From assembly GCF_900141875.1 (NCBI RefSeq), contig NZ_FQZE01000007.1, positions 1 through 64,000 on the forward strand: a stretch of DNA of 64,000 nucleotides, written 5' to 3'. Position numbers and translations under genes: made by a program. Shown piece by piece: positions 1-8,402 of the stretch. The notes below the pieces were generated by a model that saw only the letters and a program-made list of their open reading frames with translations, was not told where the DNA came from and searched no databases. Position 1 is the stretch's first letter; each line of letters starts with the position of its first letter. Source of the stretch: Tangfeifania diversioriginum. Lineage in GTDB: Bacteria; Bacteroidota; Bacteroidia; Bacteroidales; Prolixibacteraceae.

Positions 1-112
1 CCTGCTCAACTGTAAAGTGGTGGCCGCAATCCTTGCAAAAATATCTTTGCCTTTGTTTAACTATACCATCTTTACGAAAATTCTGGCTTTTACATTTTGG
101 ACAACTATTCAT
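1..112 (-). CDS. IS1-like transposase, N-terminal fragment (cut by window edge)
   Basis: The first 37 codons of a minus-strand gene starting at 112 run off the left edge. The peptide begins MNSCPKCKS and has a four-cysteine zinc ribbon (C4, C7, C26, C29) with a QRYFCKDCG motif. This is the typical N-terminal DNA-binding module of IS1/IS1595-type transposases. The rest of the element lies outside the window, so whether it is intact is unknown. The AT-rich stretch 113-318 may include the end of the element, but I cannot identify a terminal repeat from one side only. Confidence 0.72.
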   Translation of the reverse strand, partial: MNSCPKCKSQNFRKDGIVKQRQRYFCKDCGHHFTVEQ

Positions 113-318
113 ATTGATTAATAATAGGTTAATAATTATCCAAATATACAAAAAAAAACTATACTAAATTAACAATGCCCATTTTTTTAGTACAAATAAT
201 ATTTATATTCTACTTTGGTTTATTTTTTCGGCCTAAATTAATTATGATTTTATTCAAAAACAAATGTTTTGTTAATCTGGCACAATAAAATTTTTGAAAG
301 AATTCGTGGGAGACTTTT

Positions 319-1611
319 TTAAAATCGGGTGTTTACAATATTTGCATACTGTGAACCAAATGTATAAGTAACAGCTATTGAAGTGGAAAAAGAAAAGTCG
401 GTGGCCAGCTCCCGTTGTTTCAGCAGTACTTCTTCAAGAGAAGCCTCTCCTTTGGGAAGTGATAACTGATCCTGAATTACATCGTACTCGGCCTGAAATG
501 TAAGCGAGAACCCTTCAAATAACCTAACCGAAGTTTGGCCATAAAATTCGATGCGTCGCCGGGCAAAATCGTGCAGGTAATGCGATCCCTCCAAACCCGT
601 TTCAATATTTCCCCAGGGTTGCTGAATATTAATTCGCCCCTCAATTTTATGGTTGAACAGGTTTTCAGTGGTTTTGTTATAAATGGTTTCCTCAAAATAA
701 TCAACATAACCATAACCAATTTGGTAAGAAAATGTAATGGATCGCCTGGTGGCAACTTCGTAGGGGAAGATGCTGTATTCAATACCGGGGCTGAGCATAA
801 TTTCGTGCCTGATGTTACGTCCGTTATGCGTAAGGTAATCGCCAAAAATTCCAGCCGACCAGTGGTCATTCAAACTCTTTATGGCATAACTGTCGAGCCC
901 GTGGCGGCGTTGTTCGCTAATTACGGGGTCTTCATTTTCAGTTGTTTGTATTTTTATCCTGCCATAATTAAAGTAGGGCCTGATGCGTAATTTCCATTCA
1001 TCAGTAACCCGGTCGGCAAAAATGCCCCACCTCGAATTCAGCTCACTCTGATTCGATTCCAAATCGAAACTCACCCGGCCAATGTATGCCTCAAGAACCC
1101 AGTTATTCCAGGGATCTGAAACTTCCTGTAGCGACTGATTAGCCCCGGACCCTTCATACTCAATATTGAATTGCGTGCCCAACGGTGTTTTTAAGATAAA
1201 CGATACAATCCCCATTTTTACATATTTTTTAAGGGCATTGCGTCGTTCATCAAGCGTGGCATCCCGGTCAATAATATGTTTCAATGTATGTTCCTGCCCT
1301 TCAAAATTCCTTTTCCCAATAAAGCTGAACTGGTATTCCCTGCTGCCTCCCCCGGTTTCTTCATCGGTTACAAATACATGTATATCGGCCAGTTCGGGGT
1401 CGCGTACATAATTAACAAATGTCATATCGGTGCGGATTAGGTCAAAATCACACCTGCGACAGTCAAGGTAAATAAGAGGGGCCTTTAAATCTTCCCCGGA
1501 GGAATTCCACACAGTAGTGTCAACCTCCGCTACCTGCGCATTCATCTCTGAAAATCCCGATGAAATTTGGAGAATGTAAAAAATAAAAACAACTAAAATT
1601 GATTTTTTCAT
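319..1611 (-). CDS. Putative outer-membrane beta-barrel protein
   Basis: A 430-residue protein with a Sec signal peptide (basic MKKS start, then a hydrophobic stretch to about residue 22). An N-terminal soluble region (about 30-150) contains a CRRC pair near residue 52. The remainder alternates aromatic and polar residues like a transmembrane beta-barrel and ends in phenylalanine (VNTRF), the usual C-terminal signal of barrel proteins. I do not recognise a named family. It is followed by the IS1-like fragment and preceded by a gene-free region, so it appears monocistronic. Location in the outer membrane is inferred; function is unknown. Confidence 0.7.
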   Translation of the reverse strand: MKKSILVVFIFYILQISSGFSEMNAQVAEVDTTVWNSSGEDLKAPLIYLDCRRCDFDLIRTDMTFVNYVRDPELADIHVFVTDEETGGGSREYQFSFIGKRNFEGQEHTLKHIIDRDATLDERRNALKKYVKMGIVSFILKTPLGTQFNIEYEGSGANQSLQEVSDPWNNWVLEAYIGRVSFDLESNQSELNSRWGIFADRVTDEWKLRIRPYFNYGRIKIQTTENEDPVISEQRRHGLDSYAIKSLNDHWSAGIFGDYLTHNGRNIRHEIMLSPGIEYSIFPYEVATRRSITFSYQIGYGYVDYFEETIYNKTTENLFNHKIEGRINIQQPWGNIETGLEGSHYLHDFARRRIEFYGQTSVRLFEGFSLTFQAEYDVIQDQLSLPKGEASLEEVLLKQRELATDFSFSTSIAVTYTFGSQYANIVNTRF

Positions 1612-2010
1612 TTATCAAAAATGCCTCCCAGGTTTAAAGTTATTTGATTTCAACTTTCTGGTTTTTTCTGTTTGCCTGATAAGACGTTACAAAATTACGA
1701 TTCTAAATCTTATTATTACTGAAAAGGCGAAAGGGATGTCGTCGATTTAATATTTGATAATATCGAATTTGAGAATAAAGGATTGTGATTTGGGAAATTG
1801 GAAGAATCGGATATTAAAGTTGATAATTATAACAAAACCAAGGTAACCGAAATTGGTCGGAAAAAGTATCCTCAGAAGACTTAAATTTTGAACTTTCTGT
1901 ACCGATATAATATTTTTATTGAACTGGAATAAGTAAATAAATTGCTGGGCATTACTGCTATGCTGTTTCAGAAGCTATTTAGTGATATGTATAAGTAGGG
2001 GAATAAATAA
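1612..2010. other. Gene-free stretch, no supported feature
   Basis: About 400 bases between the barrel gene and the terminator of the GH109 gene. I see only short open stretches with no recognisable family and an AT-rich composition. A short minus-strand promoter for the barrel gene is expected near 1612-1690, but I cannot assign boxes with confidence. Confidence 0.4.
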
Positions 2011-2043
2011 AGTCATAGTCTCACTCTGAGTGAGACTATGACT
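2001..2043 (-). terminator. Rho-independent terminator of the GH109-type gene
   Basis: A perfect 16-bp inverted repeat (AGTCATAGTCTCACTC and its complement, one central base) spans 2011-2043. It begins 8 nt after the stop codon of the minus-strand gene ending at 2052. Read on the minus strand it is followed by a T-rich tail (TTATTTATTC). Stem length and position support termination; the tail is not an uninterrupted U run. Confidence 0.75.
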
Positions 2044-2051
2044 AAATGAAT

Positions 2052-3518
2052 TTATACGTCAAGCTGGCTTTCAGCTTCGGCTGTAACTTTTACTCCGGTT
2101 GTACCGCCACGATTGAGTTCAATATCAACAGGCTCGTTGGTTTTCCACGCCCCGTTTGTAAAATCAGGTACATCAATTGAATCGGAACGGTTGGCAACCG
2201 ACCATTCGCTGAGTGGCCCAACTACGCTCCACAGCGCTGCATCGTAAACATCCTGGTCGAGTGGAATACCATTGCGCAGGCAATCAATCAAGCGCCAGTC
2301 CATAATAAAGTCCATGCCGCCGTGGCCACCAACTTTACGGGCCATCTCGCCAACTAGTTTTACAATTTCAGGTGTGTATTGTTCTTCAAGTACTTTCATT
2401 TCATCATCGCTGAACCAACTGTGTCCTTTGGCAATTTTACCCGGGGTAGGATATTTGCGTGCAATCCCCTCGGTACCGCTCACAAGGTGTATTCTTGAAT
2501 ACGGACGCGGGCTGGTTACATCGTGTTGAATCATAATGGTTTTGCCTTTGTTGGTGCGGATGGTTGTTGTGTTCATATTTCCGCGGTAACTGTCGGTGGC
2601 AAAAGATTCATAAAAACCATCTTCATTTGCAAGTTCAGCCGCCATTTTTCCCATCTGGAAATCGTCGGTTGACATAGAAGTTAGGTAATCCATTTTATCG
2701 CCCCGGTTCACGTTCAGAACCTGGCAAACAGGGCCCAAGCCGTGAGTAGGGTAGAGGTTACCGTTGCGTTGCTGGTTTTCCTTCAGGCGCCACATATCAG
2801 AATAGGAACCTTTTCCGAAATTATTTTGCAGTAGATCGTGAATATAAGCGCCTTCTGTGTGCACAATTTCGCCAAAGAAACCCTGGCGGGCCATATTTAA
2901 TGTAAGAAGTTCAAAGAAATCGTAACAACAGTTTTCCAGCATCATGCAATGCTTTTTGGTCCGTTCCGATGTTTCTACCAACTGCCAGGCTTCTTCTACC
3001 GTGCCGGCAGCCGGTACTTCGGTGGCCGCATGTTTCCCGCTTTCCATGGCATAAACGCACATGGGGGTATGCAAATCCCAGGGGGTGGCAATGTAAACCA
3101 AATCCACATCCGGACTTTCACACAGCTCTTTCCAGGCCTCTTCACTGTCAGTATATTCCTTTGCTTTTGGCAGACCGTGTTTCTCCAGAATTTGCTGGCC
3201 CCGCTCAACACCCGCCGGATTTTTGTCGCACAATGCGGTAATTTTTACCCCTTCAATATTCGACATCCGTTCTACTGCCCCGGGACCTCTGTTGCCCAGA
3301 CCAATAAAACCTATTCGAACTGTTTCGAGTTTAGGTGCTGCATATCCGCTCATATTAAACTGTTGCGGATGCGACTTATTTACTGATTCTTTGATGGTTG
3401 AAAGGGACGATTCACCGCTTCCATTGCTTTCGCGGCTGCATGATGCTAATCCTCCTGAAAGCATCCCGGCTCCCGCAACGCCGGCAATCTGGAAAAATTT
3501 TCTCCTGTTTGTTTTCAT
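2052..3518 (-). CDS. Gfo/Idh/MocA-family protein, GH109-type (alpha-N-acetylgalactosaminidase-like)
   Basis: A 488-residue exported lipoprotein. The start has a twin-arginine-like NRRKFF motif, then a hydrophobic core and a lipobox ending at C27. A Rossmann NAD-binding fold follows (GFIGLGNRG at about 69-77), then the C-terminal substrate domain. The YPTHGLGP segment and HGGMDF motif are those of GH109 glycosidases, which cleave alpha-GalNAc by an NAD-dependent oxidation/elimination cycle. A periplasmic or membrane-attached glycan-degrading role is likely. It is transcribed alone and has a strong terminator. A 12-bp palindrome lies directly before the start codon. Other Gfo/Idh/MocA activities cannot be excluded. 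Confidence 0.85.
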   Translation of the reverse strand: MKTNRRKFFQIAGVAGAGMLSGGLASCSRESNGSGESSLSTIKESVNKSHPQQFNMSGYAAPKLETVRIGFIGLGNRGPGAVERMSNIEGVKITALCDKNPAGVERGQQILEKHGLPKAKEYTDSEEAWKELCESPDVDLVYIATPWDLHTPMCVYAMESGKHAATEVPAAGTVEEAWQLVETSERTKKHCMMLENCCYDFFELLTLNMARQGFFGEIVHTEGAYIHDLLQNNFGKGSYSDMWRLKENQQRNGNLYPTHGLGPVCQVLNVNRGDKMDYLTSMSTDDFQMGKMAAELANEDGFYESFATDSYRGNMNTTTIRTNKGKTIMIQHDVTSPRPYSRIHLVSGTEGIARKYPTPGKIAKGHSWFSDDEMKVLEEQYTPEIVKLVGEMARKVGGHGGMDFIMDWRLIDCLRNGIPLDQDVYDAALWSVVGPLSEWSVANRSDSIDVPDFTNGAWKTNEPVDIELNRGGTTGVKVTAEAESQLDV

Positions 3519-3520
3519 CT

Positions 3521-3532
3521 TAACACGTGTTA
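3521..3532 (-). promoter_or_regulatory. Possible LacI-type operator at the GH109 gene
   Basis: TAACACGTGTTA is a perfect 12-bp palindrome with a central CG, the symmetry usual for LacI-family operators. It ends two bases upstream of the ATG at 3518, where a bound repressor could block initiation. There is only one copy, so this is suggestive. Confidence 0.35.
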
Positions 3533-3755
3533 CTATTGATTTTAGTTTTAAATTTATTTCAAAAGTCTATCGACATATATTGAAAAGTTTAAAAATACAA
3601 ATTTATATTTCATAATCAACTGAATTTTTCAGAAAGTTAAAATCCACTGTTATTTTTTCTATATTAGTTTGCTGAAATTATATTTACTTTTTTACTAATT
3701 ATGTTATCAGTTTCATAACAGGTAAAGTTATGCAATTCTCACTAAATCAAGCTTT

Positions 3756-5084
3756 ATGAAGAAGTTTTTTTCTCTTTTGTTGAGCATTTTCCTCATCTCT
3801 TTTTATGCCTGGTCGCAGGAAGATGTTACAAAAACAGGATGGAATTTTGGTGCTTTGCCAACCATTACCTTCGATACCGATTTGGGATTTCAGTATGGAG
3901 CGTTGGTAAATTTATACAATTATGGCGATGGCAGCCGTTATCCCAACTACGATCATTCACTCTATTTTGAGGTGTCGCGTTTTACAAAAGGCAGCGGAAT
4001 TAACCGGTTTTACTACGATTCGGATAAGTTGATTGAGGGGCTGCAAACTTCGGTTGATATCAGTTATCTTTCGGACCAGGCTTACGATTTTTATGGTTTT
4101 AACGGTTATGATGCAGTGGTTAACCCGAACTGGATTGACGACGAAGAAGAAGAGTATAAAAGCCGCATGTTTTACAAATACGACCGGCGACTGTTTCGGT
4201 TTAAAGTGGATTTGCAGGGCAATTTTTCAGAAAGCAATTTTCGCTGGGCTGCCGGCATAAATTTGTTGAATTTTTCGGTGGGCTCGGTGGATATCGACAA
4301 ATTAAACGATGGAAAAGACGATGCGGAAAAATTACCCCCGCTCGCGGAACAACCCGGCCTTTATGAAAAGTACAGGGATGAATGGAGTATTATACCCGAA
4401 GATGAAGCTGACGGCGGGTTTGTGCCCACACTCAAAGCCGGTTTGGTTTACGACACGCGCGACAACAAACCCAATCCCATGAAGGGAATCTGGACCGAAG
4501 CTGTTTTGGTTGGAGCCCCCGAATTTCTGGGTGCCGAAAGCGGTTTCGTAAAATTCAACCTTACACACCGACAGTATTTCACGCTAGTGCCCAAAGATTT
4601 GTCGCTGGTTTATCGCTTGTCTTACCAAACAACGGTTGCCGGACATACACCGTTTTATTACCAAACACAGGTGATTACTTCTGTTTTGAAAGGCGCCAGT
4701 TCCGAAGGACTCGGCGGAGCAAAATCGTTACGCGGTATTCGCCGGAACCGGATTGTGGGCGACGGGTTTTTCTACGGAAATGTGGAAGCCCGTTGGAAAT
4801 TCGCCCGGTTTCAGTTTATAAATAATAATTTTTACCTGGGGTTGAACGGATTTATGGATTTTGGAAGAGTTACAAAGAAAATAGATACCACATTAACGAA
4901 TGTATATGGTGATTTAAAATCTGATTATTTCGATCGTGGTGCTGAAGCGATGCACTATTCCTACGGCGCCGGACTGCGCATTGCCATGAACCAGAATTTT
5001 GTAATTGCTGTGGATTACGGTTTTGCTGCCGACGAACGCGACGGAGATTCGGGATTATACATTGGACTAAACTACCTTTTTTAA
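3756..5084 (+). CDS. BamA/TamA (Omp85)-like outer-membrane protein
   Basis: A 442-residue protein with a signal peptide (MKKFFSLLLS to about residue 20). The mature protein starts with a region typical of Bacteroidota Omp85-like barrels (ITFDTDLGFQYG) and no recognisable POTRA repeats. The C-terminal half has the Omp85 features of a GAKSLRG segment (about 325-331), comparable to the lid-lock loop region, and a final strand ending in LF. Such POTRA-less members are of uncertain substrate. An 11-nt gap to the following serine hydrolase suggests co-transcription. The TGTTAT/ATAACA inverted repeat at 3702-3720 lies in its upstream region. Confidence 0.82.
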   Translation: MKKFFSLLLSIFLISFYAWSQEDVTKTGWNFGALPTITFDTDLGFQYGALVNLYNYGDGSRYPNYDHSLYFEVSRFTKGSGINRFYYDSDKLIEGLQTSVDISYLSDQAYDFYGFNGYDAVVNPNWIDDEEEEYKSRMFYKYDRRLFRFKVDLQGNFSESNFRWAAGINLLNFSVGSVDIDKLNDGKDDAEKLPPLAEQPGLYEKYRDEWSIIPEDEADGGFVPTLKAGLVYDTRDNKPNPMKGIWTEAVLVGAPEFLGAESGFVKFNLTHRQYFTLVPKDLSLVYRLSYQTTVAGHTPFYYQTQVITSVLKGASSEGLGGAKSLRGIRRNRIVGDGFFYGNVEARWKFARFQFINNNFYLGLNGFMDFGRVTKKIDTTLTNVYGDLKSDYFDRGAEAMHYSYGAGLRIAMNQNFVIAVDYGFAADERDGDSGLYIGLNYLF

Positions 5085-5094
5085 ACTATAACTT

Positions 5095-6294
5095 ATGAAG
5101 AATTTTTTCTCAACCTTTATTGTTTTGATGAGCGCTGTGCTCATTCAGTTTTCGTGCTCCACAAATGTGAACTCAGAAGTAAATGGCCTTTCGGTGGATA
5201 CACTGGAACTGGCAGGTGAAAAAATGCAGGAATACATCGACAGCGGGAAACTGGCAGGTATTTCGGCATTAATTTATAAAGATGGCGAAACGGTTTATCG
5301 CGAAAATTTTGGTTTTGCCGATCTGGAGGCGCAAAAGCCAATGGAGGACAATACCATATTTCGGATTTTTTCGATGACAAAACCCATTACCGCGGTGGCT
5401 TTAATGACATTGTACGATGAGGGTAAGTTTAAGCTCGACGACAAAGTTTCCACCTATATTCCTGAATTTGCAGCAACCAAAGTGTACAATTCTGAAACCA
5501 AAACACTTGAACCACAGCAGGAAGAAATGACAATCCGGCATCTGCTAACGCACACCTCCGGAATTCCGTATGGCTGGGATCAGAATGCATACGTCGATTC
5601 GCTGTACCGTGTATCCGGCGCTGGCGGCTGGGAAGGTACCATTGGCGAAAAGGTGAAAATTATGGCTTCATTGCCTTTAAAACATCAGCCCGGAACAACT
5701 TGGGAATACGGTCTTTCAATTGATGTGGCAGGTTATCTCGTTGAAGTTTTGTCGGGAATGCCGTTTGATGAATACCTGAAAACTCAAATTTTTGAACCAC
5801 TTGGAATGGACGACACCGGTTTTTATGCGCCCAAAGAAAAACATGACCGGCTTTCGGCATTACATGCGGTGCAATCGGGAAATTTAAAAAATGCGGAAGG
5901 TGGCATGAGCATGGCATTTATGCAGCCAGTTACACTGTTCTCGGGTGGCGGCGGATTGGTTTCCACCATGGACGATTACCTTCAGTTCAGCAAGATGCTT
6001 TTGAATGGGGGAGAACTGAATGGAAAACGAATAATCGAAGAATCTACTGCTCAGTTGATACTATCGGATCAATTGCCTGATGGAGTCAGGTACGAAGGGG
6101 ATAAGGGTTATGGCCTGGGCGGAAGTTATGATCCTGAAACCGGTGAATACGGCTGGGCAGGTGCTGCTTCCACCAAATTCTGGATAAATCCTGAAAACGA
6201 TATGATAGTGATTACCGGTGCACAGTTAATGCCCGCTGATTATACGTATGCCAATGAATTTAAGTCGATAGTGGACAGGGCGGTAACGGATTGA
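5095..6294 (+). CDS. Serine hydrolase, class C beta-lactamase/esterase fold, lipoprotein
   Basis: A 399-residue lipoprotein (hydrophobic stretch, then FSC with C21). The penicillin-binding/beta-lactamase fold is shown by the catalytic SxxK motif S93-MTK, the HTSG motif near 153 and Y205-GLS as the second element. These are characteristic of the EstB/beta-lactamase-related hydrolases rather than true lactamases. It probably acts in the periplasm on an ester or peptide; the substrate cannot be read from sequence. It is co-directional with and 11 nt after the Omp85-like gene. Its stop codon directly abuts the stop of the convergent VOC gene with no bases between. Confidence 0.86.
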   Translation: MKNFFSTFIVLMSAVLIQFSCSTNVNSEVNGLSVDTLELAGEKMQEYIDSGKLAGISALIYKDGETVYRENFGFADLEAQKPMEDNTIFRIFSMTKPITAVALMTLYDEGKFKLDDKVSTYIPEFAATKVYNSETKTLEPQQEEMTIRHLLTHTSGIPYGWDQNAYVDSLYRVSGAGGWEGTIGEKVKIMASLPLKHQPGTTWEYGLSIDVAGYLVEVLSGMPFDEYLKTQIFEPLGMDDTGFYAPKEKHDRLSALHAVQSGNLKNAEGGMSMAFMQPVTLFSGGGGLVSTMDDYLQFSKMLLNGGELNGKRIIEESTAQLILSDQLPDGVRYEGDKGYGLGGSYDPETGEYGWAGAASTKFWINPENDMIVITGAQLMPADYTYANEFKSIVDRAVTD

Positions 6295-7362
6295 TTACTT
6301 GTCCTTCACCCGCTTAAACCGGAACATTTTCAGCAGCCAGTTGGGCAGCGGATGGTGGCCACGTTTACGGAAATCCACAAACCAGCCAATTTTTTTCAGG
6401 ATAGGTATTTTATGGGTTTCCACGAACTCAATTAGTGTACCTTCGGGAGCCTGAATATAGGCAAAATTACCTGCAGCCTCGCCCATGTCGAAACTGTCTG
6501 AATCGCGGGCACTGTCAACTGTAAAAGGAAATCCGGCCTGTTTTACTTTTTCGCGGAACTCGTCCATGCCGTTTATGTCGTAACAAATGTGGATGAACCC
6601 GGGGTCGCCCCAAATCCGACCTTCATAAATATTTCGGGGGTGGCGGTCGAGTGCCTGTACCAGCTCAATATACGATGAGCCGAAAAACGGGCTGAAAGCA
6701 CCATTTTTCACATCGGAGTGTTTGAGCAGTACACGCCTGAATTGTCCGTTGCCGCCGGGTAAAACTGCAAAATCAGCAAAAGAGTCAGTTTTGTCGTAAA
6801 CAACCTTATCGTACTTTAAAATATCGCGGTAAACTTTCAGACTTTCATCCAAATTCTCTACACCTATTACAGCTCCCAGCACTCCGCCGTTCACCGATTT
6901 TTCGCGCCTGAAAACTTCGTGCTCATGCTTTACCTCCCATAAGTTGCCCAAATTGTCTTTCAGGTAGAAATGTTCATTTCCTGCCGGGTCTTTTGCAATG
7001 TCACCCAGAATATTCAGTTTTTCAGCCGAAAATTTCTGGTATGCTTTATTAATATTGTCGGTTTTCAGTTTCCCGATGTTAATGCCCAGGTCGCCCATCT
7101 GGATTTCAAAACCGGGCCGTTCCGGTTTTTTCCCTTTGTGTTGCCATATTTCAAATCCGCCGCCGCCCTGCATATTGAGCGCCAGCACCGCATGCCGTTC
7201 GCGTGGTTTACCTCCTGTGTGCGGAAGCATGAGTTCGGCTGTGGCCACATCTTCAAACATGCGGATATCCATGGAGAAATGCTCGCGATACCATTTCCAG
7301 GCCTTTTGTAAATTTTCAACACCTACACCCAACTGCTGAATCCCGTTAATTTTTACTGACAT
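6295..7362 (-). CDS. VOC-family (glyoxalase/dioxygenase fold) protein with two domains
   Basis: About 355 residues from the start MSVKINGIQQ. A longer start at 7398 adds a lysine-rich leader overlapping the upstream SDR gene, so the downstream start is preferred. Two tandem VOC modules are visible: an N-terminal one (HLxxGVEN-like start, residues about 5-145) and a second beginning VIGVENLDES (about 155-310) and ending with GTLIEFVETH, where the glutamate is the usual metal ligand position. The protein is likely a cytosolic metal-dependent lyase, isomerase or dioxygenase; the reaction is not assignable. It follows the SDR gene by 22 nt and probably forms an operon with it. Confidence 0.82.
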   Translation of the reverse strand: MSVKINGIQQLGVGVENLQKAWKWYREHFSMDIRMFEDVATAELMLPHTGGKPRERHAVLALNMQGGGGFEIWQHKGKKPERPGFEIQMGDLGINIGKLKTDNINKAYQKFSAEKLNILGDIAKDPAGNEHFYLKDNLGNLWEVKHEHEVFRREKSVNGGVLGAVIGVENLDESLKVYRDILKYDKVVYDKTDSFADFAVLPGGNGQFRRVLLKHSDVKNGAFSPFFGSSYIELVQALDRHPRNIYEGRIWGDPGFIHICYDINGMDEFREKVKQAGFPFTVDSARDSDSFDMGEAAGNFAYIQAPEGTLIEFVETHKIPILKKIGWFVDFRKRGHHPLPNWLLKMFRFKRVKDK

Positions 7363-7384
7363 CTTACTTTTGATTTTGAGTTTT

Positions 7385-8179
7385 TTACAAAGGTTCAACC
7401 TTTGACGACAAATAATAATAAATTCGTGGAAAAAACCGGCGGATATGCACCATAATCAGTTCTGTTCCGCCAACCAGTATTTCTTTTCGTTCTTTTTTCA
7501 GTTTCCGGCAAATAACTTTTGCACTTTCGTCGGCCGGTTTTCCTTTCTCCTGACCTTTATCCATTTTTCCGTGTGCTGCTCCGTCCTTTTCGAGCGCATT
7601 AACCGAAATATTTGTTTTTATGCGACCGGGAATAATAATTGAAACCCGGATGTTGTTAGCCGCATTTTCGGCCCTGAGGCTTTCAAAAAAACCATGAAGT
7701 GCATGTTTTGAAGCAGAATAAGCTGATCGGTACGGGAACCCGAATTTTCCCACAATACTCGATGTTACCGCTATTTGTCCGCCTCCGTTTGCAATCATAG
7801 CGGGTAATATTGCTTTGGTAAGGGCAACGGTGCCAAAAAAATTCACTTCAAAAATTTTCCGATCAACGGCTGTGGATGTTTCACTCACTAACGACCTTTG
7901 GCTGATGCCTCCAAAATGGTAAAGCGCATCGATTTTATTTTCTTCTGCCAAAACTTTTTGGGCTGCCAATGCTACAGCTTCTTCGTTGCCTAAATCGAAC
8001 GGGATTACTTTTGCAGAGCTGCCATTCTTTTGGCAAAAAACGGCCACCTTAGTTAACGCTTCCTCATTTCTTCCAGAAAGAATTAAATGAACCTTCTTTT
8101 TGGAAAGCTCCATGGCGGTAGCTTTCCCTATTCCCGAGGAAGCTCCTGTTATCCATATAATTTTGTTTGAAAAATCCAT
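7385..8179 (-). CDS. Short-chain dehydrogenase/reductase
   Basis: A 264-residue classical SDR. It has the nucleotide-binding TGASSGIG motif (about 11-18), a catalytic serine in VTSSIVG, and the YSASK active site (about 154-158). The C-terminal tail with RRFFPR resembles the membrane-tethered DHRS7-like group. NAD(P)-dependent oxidation or reduction of a hydroxy/keto compound is expected, substrate unknown. It is the first gene of a two-gene unit with the VOC protein. Confidence 0.87.
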   Translation of the reverse strand: MDFSNKIIWITGASSGIGKATAMELSKKKVHLILSGRNEEALTKVAVFCQKNGSSAKVIPFDLGNEEAVALAAQKVLAEENKIDALYHFGGISQRSLVSETSTAVDRKIFEVNFFGTVALTKAILPAMIANGGGQIAVTSSIVGKFGFPYRSAYSASKHALHGFFESLRAENAANNIRVSIIIPGRIKTNISVNALEKDGAAHGKMDKGQEKGKPADESAKVICRKLKKERKEILVGGTELIMVHIRRFFPRIYYYLSSKVEPL

Positions 8180-8331
8180 AACCTGTTCGGTTCAATGTCT
8201 GCGAAGATAATATTCAAAAGCCAATTGAAATGTTCAGCCTATAAAAAAGTTGAACTTTTTATATCGATTCGGATTTTGTAATCAAAAATATACTGTTTAT
8301 GGTGCCTTGAAAATTACATCTGATAATTAAA

Positions 8332-8365
8332 AAAAGGCCATCTTTTTTTTAAAAGACAGCCTTTT
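8332..8365 (-). terminator. Terminator of the fused E1 dehydrogenase gene
   Basis: AAAAGGC-CA-TCTTTT pairs with AAAAGACAGCCTTTT around a T-rich loop, 37 nt after the minus-strand stop at 8403. The A/T ends of the stem give a U tract on either strand, so it may act in both directions. Confidence 0.65.
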
Positions 8366-8402
8366 ATTTCAGCTTAAAATTATTGGATGTGTCAGGAAAA
8401 AA

